From the NCBI RefSeq assembly GCF_052113205.1, contig NZ_JBFRCU010000005.1, positions 62,001-126,000 on the forward strand: DNA of 64,000 nt, read 5' to 3'. Position numbers and translations under genes: made by a program. Position 1 is the stretch's first letter, and every line of letters begins with the position of its first letter. This DNA is from Inquilinus sp052113205 (GTDB lineage Bacteria; Pseudomonadota; Alphaproteobacteria; DSM-16000; Inquilinaceae). This document shows, piece after piece, positions 25,506-34,175 of this stretch. The notes beneath the pieces are model-generated. The model did not search any database. It had not been told where the DNA came from and saw only the letters and a program-made list of their open reading frames with translations.

Positions 25506-26308
25506 GATGCTTCCTGCGCAGCAGCGGCGTCGAGATGGATCTCCGGGTGCCGGCAGCGATGCAGGATGGTGGCCGGCCAGTCGGGCTCGAAGTCGCGGCT
25601 CTCCAGCAGCCGCCGCACCGCCTGACGCTTGTGCACGCCATGCAGGATCATCAGCGCCGCCCGCGACAGCCCGGCGATGGTGCCGAGGCCGATGGACACG
25701 CCCCGGCGCGGCACCTCGGCGATGGCGGCGAAGCCCGGGAAGGTCGCCATGTTGTCGCGCCGCGTCTCCTCCGCCAGGGCGACGATGGCGGTGCCGCCCT
25801 CGGCCGGGCTGCCCGGCGGGTTGAAGGCGACATGGCCGTCGCTGGCGCCGCTGGCCAGCAGGAACAGGTCGATGCCGCCGGCGTCGCGGATCCGCCGGTC
25901 ATAGGCCTCGGGCTCGGCCGCGGCCGGGCACCACACGCTCGTCGCCGGCACCTGCCGCCGCGCCGGCAGCTTCGCGTTCAGCACGGCCCGGATCTCCTGC
26001 TCGGCGAAGCGGCGGCAGCTGTAATGCGCCCGCGGATCGCACAGCATAGGCCCGTGCGGCCCCTCGACCAGGTACTCGTCCATCATCACCAGCACCAGGC
26101 GCGACAGGTCGAACCGGGTCATCCCCGCCAGGGCGCCGAGCGCGGCATAGACCGGCGCGGCCGACCGCCCGGCCGGGCAGCCCAGCAGATAGGGCCGGCT
26201 CTCCTCCGCCGCGCGCTCGATCCCGCCCAGGATGCGCTGGGCGACGGCACGGCCCAGCGCGTCCGGCGTCGGATGGACGGTGACCGGGATGGCGATGGTG
26301 GATCGCAT
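25502..26308 (-). CDS. Glucosamine-6-phosphate deaminase/6-phosphogluconolactonase-like protein
   Basis: A 268-residue member of the NagB fold family. It retains the phosphate-loop region (LLGCPAGRSAAPVYAAL), the catalytic-pocket MMDEYLV and the DGHVAFN motif. In E. coli NagB this motif continues DGHIAFNEP with Glu148 as catalytic partner of His143; here a proline replaces that Glu (GHVAFNPPGSP). The enzyme may therefore have a different reaction or be a lactonase-like or non-catalytic variant. It is coupled to an unknown gene by a 4-bp overlap. ATG 26308 is used; an open frame extends to 26383. Confidence 0.75.
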   Translation of the reverse strand: MRSTIAIPVTVHPTPDALGRAVAQRILGGIERAAEESRPYLLGCPAGRSAAPVYAALGALAGMTRFDLSRLVLVMMDEYLVEGPHGPMLCDPRAHYSCRRFAEQEIRAVLNAKLPARRQVPATSVWCPAAAEPEAYDRRIRDAGGIDLFLLASGASDGHVAFNPPGSPAEGGTAIVALAEETRRDNMATFPGFAAIAEVPRRGVSIGLGTIAGLSRAALMILHGVHKRQAVRRLLESRDFEPDWPATILHRCRHPEIHLDAAAAQEAS

Positions 26309-26479
26309 GGGCGGGTCCTGGCGGCCGACCGGAACCGAAGAGTGTGCCGAGCCCGGCCCCGCGGCGCAATCGCAGCCGTCCATTCAGCACTGCTGACGCT
26401 GAAAGCGATCTGATCTTTCCGTTGGCACGCTGAAATCCGCAGGTCTAGGACTGGCCGACCCGACACAGTGAGGCGCGTC

Positions 26480-27532
26480 ATGGAATACCGTCTGCTCGGC
26501 CGCTCCGGCCTCAAGGTCTCCACCATCACCCTCGGCACCATGACCATGGGCGGGAAGGGCAATTTTGCCAAGGTCGGCAATGCCGGCGTCGACGAGGCGC
26601 GGCGGCAGGTCGATCTGTGCCTCGACGCCGGCGTCAACCTGATCGACACCGCCGATGTCTATTCGGCCGGCGGGTCGGAGGAGATCATCGGCGAGGTGCT
26701 TGGCGGCAAGCGCAAGGCGGGCGTGCTGATCGCCACCAAGGCGCGCTTTCCGATGGGCGACGGCCCGAACGACCGCGGCCTGTCGCGCCACCACCTGATC
26801 GAGGCCTGCGAGGCCAGCCTGAAGCGCCTGCGCACCGACGTCATCGACCTCTACCAGGTCCATCAATGGGACGGGCAGACCCCGCTGGAGGAGACGATCG
26901 ACGCGCTCGACAGCCTCGTGCGCCAGGGCAAGGTCCGTTACATCGGCGCCTCGAACTATTCCGGCTGGCACCTGATGAAGGCGCTCGGGGTCAGCGACCG
27001 CACCCATCGCCAGCGCTTCGTCAGCCAGCAGATCCACTACACGCTGGAGGCGCGCGAGGCAGAGTACGAGCTGGTGCCGGTGTCGATCGACCAGGGGCTC
27101 GGCATCCTGGTCTGGAGCCCGCTGGCCGGCGGCCTGCTGTCCGGCAAGCACCGGCGCGGCGTGACGCCGGAGGGCACCCGCCAGCTCGCCGGCTGGGGCG
27201 AGCCGCCGATCCGCGACGAGGACCGGCTGTGGGCCATCGTCGACACGCTGGTCGGCATCGCCGAGGCGCGCGGCGTGTCCGGCGCCCAGGTGGCGCTGGC
27301 CTGGCTGCTGGGCCGGCCGGCGGTCACCTCGGTGATCATCGGCGGCCGCACCGAGGCGCAGCTGAAGGACAATCTCGGCGCCGCCGATCTGGTGCTGACG
27401 GCGGAGGAGCGGGCGAAGCTGGACAAGGTCAGTGCGCCGCCGGTGCTGTACCCCTATTGGCACCAGCTGCGCACCGCCAAGGACCGGCTCGGCCCCGCCG
27501 ACCTGTCGCTGCTGGGGCCGCATCTGCCCTGA
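26480..27532 (+). CDS. Aldo/keto reductase (YajO/Tas-like)
   Basis: A 350-residue aldo/keto reductase starting MEYRLLGRSGLKVS. Catalytic tetrad: Asp and Tyr in IDTADVYSAGGSEE, Lys in IATKAR, His in YQVHQWDG. The C-terminal motif IIGGRTEAQLKDNLG binds the cofactor. Length and N-terminus match the subgroup of general aldehyde/ketone reductases; substrate unknown. ATG 26480 follows GAGG at 7 nt; an earlier in-frame ATG at 26468 is not preferred. Confidence 0.9.
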   Translation: MEYRLLGRSGLKVSTITLGTMTMGGKGNFAKVGNAGVDEARRQVDLCLDAGVNLIDTADVYSAGGSEEIIGEVLGGKRKAGVLIATKARFPMGDGPNDRGLSRHHLIEACEASLKRLRTDVIDLYQVHQWDGQTPLEETIDALDSLVRQGKVRYIGASNYSGWHLMKALGVSDRTHRQRFVSQQIHYTLEAREAEYELVPVSIDQGLGILVWSPLAGGLLSGKHRRGVTPEGTRQLAGWGEPPIRDEDRLWAIVDTLVGIAEARGVSGAQVALAWLLGRPAVTSVIIGGRTEAQLKDNLGAADLVLTAEERAKLDKVSAPPVLYPYWHQLRTAKDRLGPADLSLLGPHLP

Positions 27533-27553
27533 GGCGAGAGCCCGGCGGCGTCG

Positions 27554-28753
27554 TCAGGCCGCCGCCGGCACCGGCGCCCGCACCAGCAGCCGGTGCTGGC
27601 CCAAGAGAGCGATGGCCAGTGCCAGTGCACCCGAGGCCACCGACACCCAGAAGCCATTCTGGGCGCCGAAAGTGTCGATCACCCAGCCCGAGACCGAGGA
27701 CCCGAAGGCCACGCCGATGCCGATGCCGGTCATCGCCCAGGTGATGCCCTCGGTCAGCTGCGACGGCGGCACCAGCCGCTCGATCAGCCCCATCGAGATG
27801 ATGATGGTGGGGGACACGGCAGCACCGGCCAGGAACAGGACCACGGCCAGGGTCGGGATGCTGCCGACGACCAGCAGCGGCAGCGTTGTCAGCATCGCCA
27901 GGCCGATGGCCAGCACGAACTGCCCGGACAGCGGCATCCGCGGCTTGAGGGTGCCGAAGACCAGGCCGGCGATCAGCGACCCGGCGGCATAGGCGGCCAG
28001 GACCAGACTGGCCGCGGCCTTCTGGCCCTGAGCCTCGGCGAAGGCGATGGCGGTGACCTCGGCGGTGCCGAAGATCGCGCCGATCGCCACCAGGGTCAGC
28101 ACGATGACGCGCAGCGACCCCAGGCGGATGACGGCGGCGCCCCGGCCGGCCTCGGCCGCGTGCACCGGCGGCTCGGTCGACCGCTGCGCCGCGAACAGCA
28201 GCGTGCCGGCGGCCAGCAGCAGGGTGGCCGCCAGCGGCCCCGCCTCCGGGAAGACGGCGACGCTGAGGCCGATCGCCAGGATCGGCCCGGTCATGTAGAT
28301 CACCTCGTCGACCACGGATTCGAAGGCAAAGGCGGCATGCAGCTTCGGCGTGTCGCGGTACAACCGGGTCCAGCGCGCCCGCACCATCGCCGAAATGCTC
28401 GGCATCGCCCCGGCCAGCACGGCGGATAGGAACAGGGTCCAGTCCGGCGCGCCGGTGCGGGTGGCCACCATCAATCCGGCCAGCGCGGCGACGGTGACGG
28501 CGGTGGCGGGCAGCAGCACGCGGGCCTGGCCGTAGCGGTCGACCAGCCGCGAGACCTGCGGCGCGATCAAGGCATTGGCCAGGGCGAAGGTGGCGGACAC
28601 GCCGCCGGCTAGCCAGTATTCGCCTCGGGTCTGCGACAGCATGGTGACGATGCCGAGCGTGACCATCGCCAGCGGCAGCCGGGCGATGAAGCCGGCGGCC
28701 GAGAAGGCCTTGGCGCCGGGGGCGCGGAAGATCGCGGCATAGGGATTGGTCAT
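27554..28753 (-). CDS. MFS transporter
   Basis: A 399-residue 12-helix major facilitator transporter, with the loop 2-3 motif reduced to RLVDRYGQARV. It begins TNPYAAIFRAPGAKAF and resembles drug-efflux or sugar-efflux MFS proteins; substrate is not evident. ATG 28753 is preceded by GGGAGG. The gene is divergent from a TetR regulator, and each is flanked by a copy of the same 15-bp palindrome. Confidence 0.88.
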   Translation of the reverse strand: MTNPYAAIFRAPGAKAFSAAGFIARLPLAMVTLGIVTMLSQTRGEYWLAGGVSATFALANALIAPQVSRLVDRYGQARVLLPATAVTVAALAGLMVATRTGAPDWTLFLSAVLAGAMPSISAMVRARWTRLYRDTPKLHAAFAFESVVDEVIYMTGPILAIGLSVAVFPEAGPLAATLLLAAGTLLFAAQRSTEPPVHAAEAGRGAAVIRLGSLRVIVLTLVAIGAIFGTAEVTAIAFAEAQGQKAAASLVLAAYAAGSLIAGLVFGTLKPRMPLSGQFVLAIGLAMLTTLPLLVVGSIPTLAVVLFLAGAAVSPTIIISMGLIERLVPPSQLTEGITWAMTGIGIGVAFGSSVSGWVIDTFGAQNGFWVSVASGALALAIALLGQHRLLVRAPVPAAA

Positions 28754-28767
28754 GGCGGCCTCCCTTG

Positions 28768-28835
28768 CATACGTGCCGTATGTCAATCAGATAATTGCCG
28801 ATGCGCTATCTGTCAACTAGCATACGTAGCGTATG
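28768..28835. promoter_or_regulatory. Twin palindromic operators between MFS and TetR genes
   Basis: CATACGTGCCGTATG at 28768-28782 and CATACGTAGCGTATG at 28821-28835 share a CATACG/CGTATG core and flank the 95-bp divergent region. Two copies of a near-perfect palindrome at such a site are strong evidence of TetR-type operators. Confidence 0.75.
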
Positions 28836-28848
28836 TGAGAGGAAAGGC

Positions 28849-29451
28849 ATGGCCCACCGACCGCGCAGCGAGATGATCGCCGAGACCCGCGCCAAGCTGC
28901 TGGCGGCGGCCCGGCATGCCTTCGGCACCAAGGGCTATGCCGAGGCGTCGATGGACGACTTCACCGCCGAGGCCGGGCTGACCCGCGGCGCCCTTTATCA
29001 CCATTTCGGCGACAAGAAGGGCCTGCTGCGGGCGGTGATCGCCGAGATCGACGCCGAGATGAACGTCCGGCTGCGCGAGGTCTCCGGCCGCGCCGGCACG
29101 CCCTGGCAGGCCTTCGCGGACGAATGCATCGCTTATCTCGAGATGGCGCTGGAGCCGGAGATCCGGCGCATCGTCCTGCGCGACGGGCCGTCGGTGCTCG
29201 GCGATCCCTCGACCTGGGGCAGCCAGTCCGAATGCATCGCCTTGATGGCCGGCAGCCTGCGCCGGCTGGCGGATGACGGCGTCATCGTTCCGGTCGATCC
29301 GGAGACCACGGCGCGGCTGCTCAACGGCGCGATGCTGCACGCCGCGCAATGGATCGCCAACGCCCCCGACCCGGAGGCCGCGGCGCGGCATTCGATCAAG
29401 GCTTTCGGCGCCCTGCTGTCCGGCCTGCTGCAAGACCGAGGCTCCCGCTAG
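28849..29451 (+). CDS. TetR-family transcriptional regulator
   Basis: A 200-residue repressor: N-terminal HTH with AAARHAFGTKGYAEASM and the GLTRGALYHHFGDKKGLLRA recognition segment, then a helical ligand domain. ATG 28849 follows GAGGAAAGG. It is divergent from the MFS efflux gene at 27554-28753 and probably represses both through the twin CATACG/CGTATG palindromes between them. The inducer is unknown. Confidence 0.92.
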   Translation: MAHRPRSEMIAETRAKLLAAARHAFGTKGYAEASMDDFTAEAGLTRGALYHHFGDKKGLLRAVIAEIDAEMNVRLREVSGRAGTPWQAFADECIAYLEMALEPEIRRIVLRDGPSVLGDPSTWGSQSECIALMAGSLRRLADDGVIVPVDPETTARLLNGAMLHAAQWIANAPDPEAAARHSIKAFGALLSGLLQDRGSR

Positions 29452-29517
29452 GGCCTCGCGGAGACGAAGCCCCCGATCCGGTGTTGTCCCCGAAGCAACC
29501 AGCGGAGGAGGAGTCGG

Positions 29518-29949
29518 ATGAGCGATTATCCCGTGCTGCGGCCGGAGCCGCGGATCGATGCCGACGGCACGCGCCTGCGCCAGGGCGGCTGCAGCTGCGG
29601 CGCCGTGCGCTTCACCCTGCGGGGAGAGCCGCTGAAGGTCGGCATCTGCCACTGCACCGAATGCCGCAAGGCCACCGGGGTGGTGGCGATGGACTATGCC
29701 GACTGGCCGCAAGAGGCCTTCGCCGTGACGGGCGAGTTCCGAACCTATCGCGGCCGCAGCTTCTGCCCGGTCTGCGGCTCGCGCCTGTTCCATCCATCCG
29801 AGGGCAAGGACACGGTCGAGATCCTGCTCGGCGCCCTGGATGACGCGCCGGGCGACCTGCGTCCGACCCGCGAGGGCTGGATCATCCGCCGCGAACCCTG
29901 GCTGGCGCCGGTCGCCGGCGCCGGCCAGTTCGACCGCGACCCGGCCTGA
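29518..29949 (+). CDS. GFA-family (Gfa-like/CENP-V) zinc protein
   Basis: A 143-residue protein with three Cys pairs of the GFA fold: GGCSCGAVRF, CHCTECRKATG and FCPVCGSRLF, expected to bind zinc. The founder, Gfa, aids S-hydroxymethylglutathione formation from glutathione and formaldehyde, but most paralogues lack a defined substrate. It follows the TetR gene by 66 bp on the same strand and may be independent. Confidence 0.88.
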   Translation: MSDYPVLRPEPRIDADGTRLRQGGCSCGAVRFTLRGEPLKVGICHCTECRKATGVVAMDYADWPQEAFAVTGEFRTYRGRSFCPVCGSRLFHPSEGKDTVEILLGALDDAPGDLRPTREGWIIRREPWLAPVAGAGQFDRDPA

Positions 29950-29952
29950 CCG

Positions 29953-30306
29953 CTACAGCTCGACGAATACCTCGAACCCGCCATAGATCATGCGCTTGCC
30001 GTCGAAGGGCATGCCCGCCGGGGGCATCGTGAGGCGCGGGTCGGCCATCACCTTCTTCACAATCTCGTCGCGAGCGGCGCGGGACTCGTAGACGATCCAG
30101 GCGAAGATCACCACCTCGTCCTCCTTCGCCTGCACAGCGCGTGGGAAGGAGGTCAGTTCGCCGTAGGGCACGTCGTCGCCGGTGCATTCGACATAGGCCA
30201 GCGCGCCGTGCTCCTTCCACACCGTGCCGCCCAGCCGTGCCATCGCCTTGTACTCCTCCAGCCTGGCCTTCGGCACCGCCAGCACGAATCCGTCTGCATA
30301 GGACAT
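29953..30306 (-). CDS. DUF1428 family protein (YbaA-like)
   Basis: A 117-residue ferredoxin-like-fold protein beginning MSYADGFVLAVPK and holding the DPRLTMPPAGMPFDGKRMIY and YGGFEVFVEL segments characteristic of DUF1428. Start ATG 30306 has GAGGAGA upstream. Function is uncharacterised in the family. It converges with the GFA gene at a 3-bp gap. Confidence 0.88.
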   Translation of the reverse strand: MSYADGFVLAVPKARLEEYKAMARLGGTVWKEHGALAYVECTGDDVPYGELTSFPRAVQAKEDEVVIFAWIVYESRAARDEIVKKVMADPRLTMPPAGMPFDGKRMIYGGFEVFVEL

Positions 30307-30637
30307 CCCGCGTCTCCTCTGTTGGCTGCGATCGACCATAGGACGAGCGGGCCGACGCCAGGCCGACAGGGACGGGATATTTATCCGGCCCCAGGCCGCA
30401 CATGGCGGAACCGGCCTTTTCCGCGTCTCGATACACGCCATCGTTTCCGGCCACGGATTGTCGTGCACGAACTGGAACTCCCGCGCCGGCTTCGGATCGC
30501 TCCATCAGCGACCGCCTTGTTTGCCGCGACGCAACGCCGCTGCCGCAACCTGCCGCCGAGGCTCATATAAGCGGAGCGCACCGCTATCGCGTTCCCCTGA
30601 CCTTCTCGATGTCATTATGATAACAGGGGAGTCGGCC
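30307..30637. other. 331-bp gene-free stretch
   Basis: I see no gene, repeat or RNA here; it contains the promoters for the divergent DUF1428 and DedA-fusion genes. The right end carries the AGGGGAG ribosome site for the fusion. Confidence 0.5.
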
Positions 30638-31921
30638 TTGGACCCGCTGGGAGACCTCATGCCCTGGATCGCCGCCTGCAGCGTCGCCGGACTGTTCGGC
30701 CTCATGCTGGTCGAGCGCCTGCTGCCGATCCTGCCCTCCTACGGCCTGCTGGTCGCGGTCGGGGTGGCAGTCGGCGAGGGCTACTGGTCGCTGCCGCTGG
30801 CCCTGGCGATGACCGTGATCGGCGGCATCGCCGGCTGCGCCCTGTTCTACGGGCTGGGCTGGGGCCTGGGCGAGGCGCGGGCCGGGGCGCTGCTGCGCCG
30901 CACCGCTGGCTTCTTCGGCATGGGGCCGGCGCGGGTCGACCGCTGCATCGCCTGGCTGCGCGACCGCGGGGCGATCTTCGCGCTGCTGGCGCAGCTGGTC
31001 CCGACCGTGCGGCTGGTGGTGCCCGGCGTCGCCGGGCTGCTGCGGGCCCGCCCCGTGATGTTCTTCACTGCGACCGCCCTCGGGATCGGGTTGTGGAACG
31101 GGCTGTTCATCGGCACCGGCTATGCCGCCGCGTCGCTGATCGAACCGAACCCGAACGCATCCTCGATCGCGCTGATGGTGCTGGTCGCGCTGGTGTCTCT
31201 GGAGCTGATGGGCACGATGATGTGGCGTAGCTTTTCCCGCCGGCGGCAGGTTGCCGTCTCCTCCGCCGGCGCCCCGCCGGTCCTGATGTCGGGCGCCGCG
31301 ATGTCGCCGCGGCCGGCGACCGGTCCCTCGCGCCGGCAGGATGCGGCCGATGACTTCGCCTTCTTCCGCGCCTGGCTGAAGGCGCCGCTGCGGGTGGCCG
31401 CGGTGGTGCCCTCAGGGCGGGCCCTGGCCGCCGCGATGACCGCCGAGATCGGGCCGGAGACCGGGCCGGTGATCGAGCTCGGGCCCGGCACCGGCGTCTT
31501 CACCCGGGCGCTGCTCGGCCGCGGCGTGCCGGAATCGCGGCTGGCGCTGGTCGAGGCCGGGCCGGATTTCGCGGCGCTGCTGCGCCAGCGCTTCCCGGCG
31601 GCGCAGGTGCTGTGCATGGACGCCGCCCGGCTGGGCGCCGCCGATCCGTTCGACGGCGAGAAAGTCGGCGCCGTGGTCAGCGGCCTGCCGGTGCTGTCGA
31701 TGCCGGCCAAGACGGTGATCGGCATCCTCGACGGCGCCTTCCGGCATCTGCGGCCGGACGGGGCCTTCTACCAGTTCACCTACGGGCCGCGCTGCCCGAT
31801 CCCCCGCGCCATCCTGGACCGGCTCGGCCTGAAGGCGGTGAAGACCGGCCGGGCGGTGGCGAATGTCCCGCCGGCCTCGGTGTACCGCATCACCCGCCGC
31901 TGGCCCCGCCCGCCGGCTTAG
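30638..31921 (+). CDS. Fusion of a DedA/VTT membrane domain to a PmtA-like phospholipid N-methyltransferase domain
   Basis: A 427-residue protein. The first part is DedA/SNARE-associated: about five hydrophobic segments, VERLLPILPSYG, and the conserved AQLVPTVRLVVPGVAGLLR, which parallels the FxRxxPxxR...AG motif. DedA proteins move or flip phospholipids or undecaprenyl phosphate. A linker (about 200-240) joins a class I SAM methyltransferase: WLKAPLRVAAVVPSG, motif I VIELGPGTGVFTRAL (from 279) and LVEAGPDFAALLRQRFP. These match PmtA, which methylates phosphatidylethanolamine toward phosphatidylcholine. The start is uncertain: TTG 30638 has AGGGGAG at 6 nt; ATG 30617 and ATG 30659 (GGGAGA) are alternatives. 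Its end overlaps the TetR gene by 32 bp. Confidence 0.8.
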   Translation: MDPLGDLMPWIAACSVAGLFGLMLVERLLPILPSYGLLVAVGVAVGEGYWSLPLALAMTVIGGIAGCALFYGLGWGLGEARAGALLRRTAGFFGMGPARVDRCIAWLRDRGAIFALLAQLVPTVRLVVPGVAGLLRARPVMFFTATALGIGLWNGLFIGTGYAAASLIEPNPNASSIALMVLVALVSLELMGTMMWRSFSRRRQVAVSSAGAPPVLMSGAAMSPRPATGPSRRQDAADDFAFFRAWLKAPLRVAAVVPSGRALAAAMTAEIGPETGPVIELGPGTGVFTRALLGRGVPESRLALVEAGPDFAALLRQRFPAAQVLCMDAARLGAADPFDGEKVGAVVSGLPVLSMPAKTVIGILDGAFRHLRPDGAFYQFTYGPRCPIPRAILDRLGLKAVKTGRAVANVPPASVYRITRRWPRPPA

Positions 31922-32528
31922 GGGCGGCCGCCACCATCGCATCCCACGCCGCCATGGCGTGGTCGATGATGGCGTGCATCTCGCGGCGGCCGGTGCCGTC
32001 GCGGGCCTTGATCGACAGGCCGGCCAGAACGGTCGAATAGAAGCCGGCCACCGGTCCCAGATCGACGCCCGACGGAAGCTCGCCGGCGGCCGCGCCTTGT
32101 TCCAGCCGGCGCAGGATCATGCCGCAGGATTCCTGGTGCAGGTCCAGCAGATGGGCGCGCACGCCCTCATGCTCCTGCGCCGTGTTGATGGCGCCGAGGA
32201 TGACGAAGCAGCCATTCGGCAGGCTAGGGTCGGTGAAGGCGTCGGCATTGTCGCGCAGCATCGCCTCGATCGCACCGCGCGCCGTCCGCTCGCAGTCCAG
32301 CGCCCGGCGCGTGGCCGAGCCGTCGGTGGCGCGGTACAGCGCGACGGCCTCACGGAACAGTGCCTCCTTGCTGCCGAAGGCGGCGTACAGGCTGGGCGCT
32401 GCGATGCCCATCGCTGCGGTCAGATCGGCCATCGACACGCCCTCATAGCCGTGCCGCCAGAACAGCTCCATCGCCCGCCGCAGGGCCACGTGCCGGTCGA
32501 AACCGCGGGGTCGGCCGCGCTCCGCCAT
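31890..32528 (-). CDS. TetR-family transcriptional regulator
   Basis: A 212-residue repressor starting MAERGRPRGFDRHVALRRAM and FWRHGYEGVSMADLTAAMGI, the TetR HTH, followed by an AcrR-like ligand domain. ATG 32528 has AGGAAC upstream; the frame extends to 32582. It is divergent from a DHA2-type exporter with inverted copies of one 19-bp motif between them, so it probably represses that exporter and itself. Its 3' end overlaps the convergent DedA fusion by 32 bp. Confidence 0.9.
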   Translation of the reverse strand: MAERGRPRGFDRHVALRRAMELFWRHGYEGVSMADLTAAMGIAAPSLYAAFGSKEALFREAVALYRATDGSATRRALDCERTARGAIEAMLRDNADAFTDPSLPNGCFVILGAINTAQEHEGVRAHLLDLHQESCGMILRRLEQGAAAGELPSGVDLGPVAGFYSTVLAGLSIKARDGTGRREMHAIIDHAMAAWDAMVAAAPKPAGGASGG

Positions 32529-32541
32529 CTCCGTTCCTTTC

Positions 32542-32614
32542 TTTAACGATCCATAAATAATTCGCTTGACCTCGGAATGCAACTGCGCCAGCTATTTATT
32601 TATCGATCATTAAA
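32542..32614. promoter_or_regulatory. Inverted twin operator between TetR and MFS genes
   Basis: TTTAACGATCCATAAATAA (32542-32560) and TTATTTATCGATCATTAAA (32596-32614) are reverse complements at 17 of 19 positions. They flank an AT-rich divergent promoter. The arrangement suggests two oppositely oriented binding sites for the TetR protein. Confidence 0.7.
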
Positions 32615-32629
32615 AATATGGGACGTCCC

Positions 32630-34162
32630 ATGACTGCACGCGCCATCCCCGACGACACCGCCAACGGCGCCTGGGTGCTGGGCGCCGTCTGCCTGGCCGG
32701 GCTGATGATGCCGCTCAGCTTCACCGGCCCGGCGGTGGCGCTGCCGGCAATCGGGCGCGAGCTCGGTGGCAGCCCGGTGGCCCTGGCCTGGGTGGTGAAC
32801 GCCTTCGTGATCAGCTTCGGCAGCTTCGTCATGGCCGCCGGCGCCCTGGCCGACCAACTCGGCCGCAAGCGCATGTTCGGCATCGGCGTCGCCGGCTTCG
32901 CCCTGCTGTCGCTGGTGCTGGGCTTCGCCCCGACGGTGGTGGCGCTGGACCTGCTGCGCGGCACCCAGGGCATCGCCGCTTCGATTGCCATGGCCGGCGG
33001 CGCCGCCTCGCTGGCGCAGGAGTTCGAAGGCTCGGCCCGCACCCGCGCCTTCAGCCTGCTCGGCACCAGCTTCGGCATCGGCCTGGCCTTCGGCCCGATC
33101 CTGGCCGGCGTGCTGGTCGAAACGCTGGGCTGGCGCGCCATCTTCCTGACCGGTACCGCGATCGGTGTTCTGGTGCTGGTGTTCGGCTTGCCGCGGATGC
33201 GGGAATCGCGCGACCCCGGCGCCACCGGCGTCGACTGGCCGGGGCTGTTCAGCTTCACCGCCGCCCTCGGCCTTCTGACCTTCGGCATCATGCAGGGGCC
33301 GCAGGACGGCTGGGGCAGCCCAACGGTGCTGGGCCTGCTGCTCGGCGCCGCGGCGATGCTGGCCGCGTTCGTCGCGGTCGAGACCCGGGTGCAGCGGCCG
33401 ATGCTGGACCTGTCGCTGTTCCGCTACCCGCGCTTTGTCGGGGCGCAGTTCCTGCCGATCGCGACGGCGGTCTGCTTCGTCGTACCGCTGGTGCTGCTGC
33501 CGGTGCGTTTCATCGGCGCCGAGGGGATGAGCGAGATCGAGGCCGGTGGCCTGATGATTGCGCTGTCGGTGCCGATGGCGGTGGTGCCGTTCCTGGCCGG
33601 GATGCTGGCCCGCCGGATCCCGGCGGCGGTGCTGTCGGCGGTCGGGCTGGTGATCGCCGCGCTCGGCCTCGGCTGGCTCGCCGCCGTCCCGGTCGGTGCC
33701 GGGGTCGCGACCCTGGCCCTGCCGATGCTGGTGGTCGGCATCGGCACCGGCCTGCCCTGGGGTCTGATGGACGACCTGTCGGTCAGCGTCGTGCCGCGCG
33801 AGCGCGCCGGCATGGCCACCGGCATCTTCTCGACCATGCGGGTGGCGGGGGAAGCGGTGGCGATCGCTGCCGCCGGCGCCCTGGTGGTGGCGCTCGGCCA
33901 GTCCGGCCTGCGCGGGTCCGCCGGCAACGAGGCCGGGGTGGCCGACGCGGTCAACGCCCTGGCCGGCGGTGACATGGGCCGGGCCGAGGCGCTGCTGCCC
34001 GGCCTTGGCCGTGCGGCGCTGGCCCAGGCCTATGGCGCCGCCTTCCAGGCGATGCTGGGCGTGCTGGTCGCCGCCACCCTGGCAGCGGCTCTGGTCGCCT
34101 ACGCCCTGCTGCGGCGGCGGGAGGTGGTGCTCAAGCCGGCCGAGGCTTGCGAGGTTCGATAG
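32630..34162 (+). CDS. DHA2-family MFS exporter (EmrB/QacA-like)
   Basis: A 510-residue, 14-helix MFS protein. The N-terminal helix region FTGPAVALPAIGRELGG, motif A GALADQLGRKRMFGI and motif C GTSFGIGLAFGP are drug-exporter hallmarks. ATG 32630 begins MTARAIPDDT; ATG 32618 is possible. It is divergent from the TetR gene and probably released from repression by a toxic substrate. No partner membrane-fusion protein is encoded next to it. Confidence 0.9.
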   Translation: MTARAIPDDTANGAWVLGAVCLAGLMMPLSFTGPAVALPAIGRELGGSPVALAWVVNAFVISFGSFVMAAGALADQLGRKRMFGIGVAGFALLSLVLGFAPTVVALDLLRGTQGIAASIAMAGGAASLAQEFEGSARTRAFSLLGTSFGIGLAFGPILAGVLVETLGWRAIFLTGTAIGVLVLVFGLPRMRESRDPGATGVDWPGLFSFTAALGLLTFGIMQGPQDGWGSPTVLGLLLGAAAMLAAFVAVETRVQRPMLDLSLFRYPRFVGAQFLPIATAVCFVVPLVLLPVRFIGAEGMSEIEAGGLMIALSVPMAVVPFLAGMLARRIPAAVLSAVGLVIAALGLGWLAAVPVGAGVATLALPMLVVGIGTGLPWGLMDDLSVSVVPRERAGMATGIFSTMRVAGEAVAIAAAGALVVALGQSGLRGSAGNEAGVADAVNALAGGDMGRAEALLPGLGRAALAQAYGAAFQAMLGVLVAATLAAALVAYALLRRREVVLKPAEACEVR

Positions 34163-34175
34163 CGGACTTTTTGCG

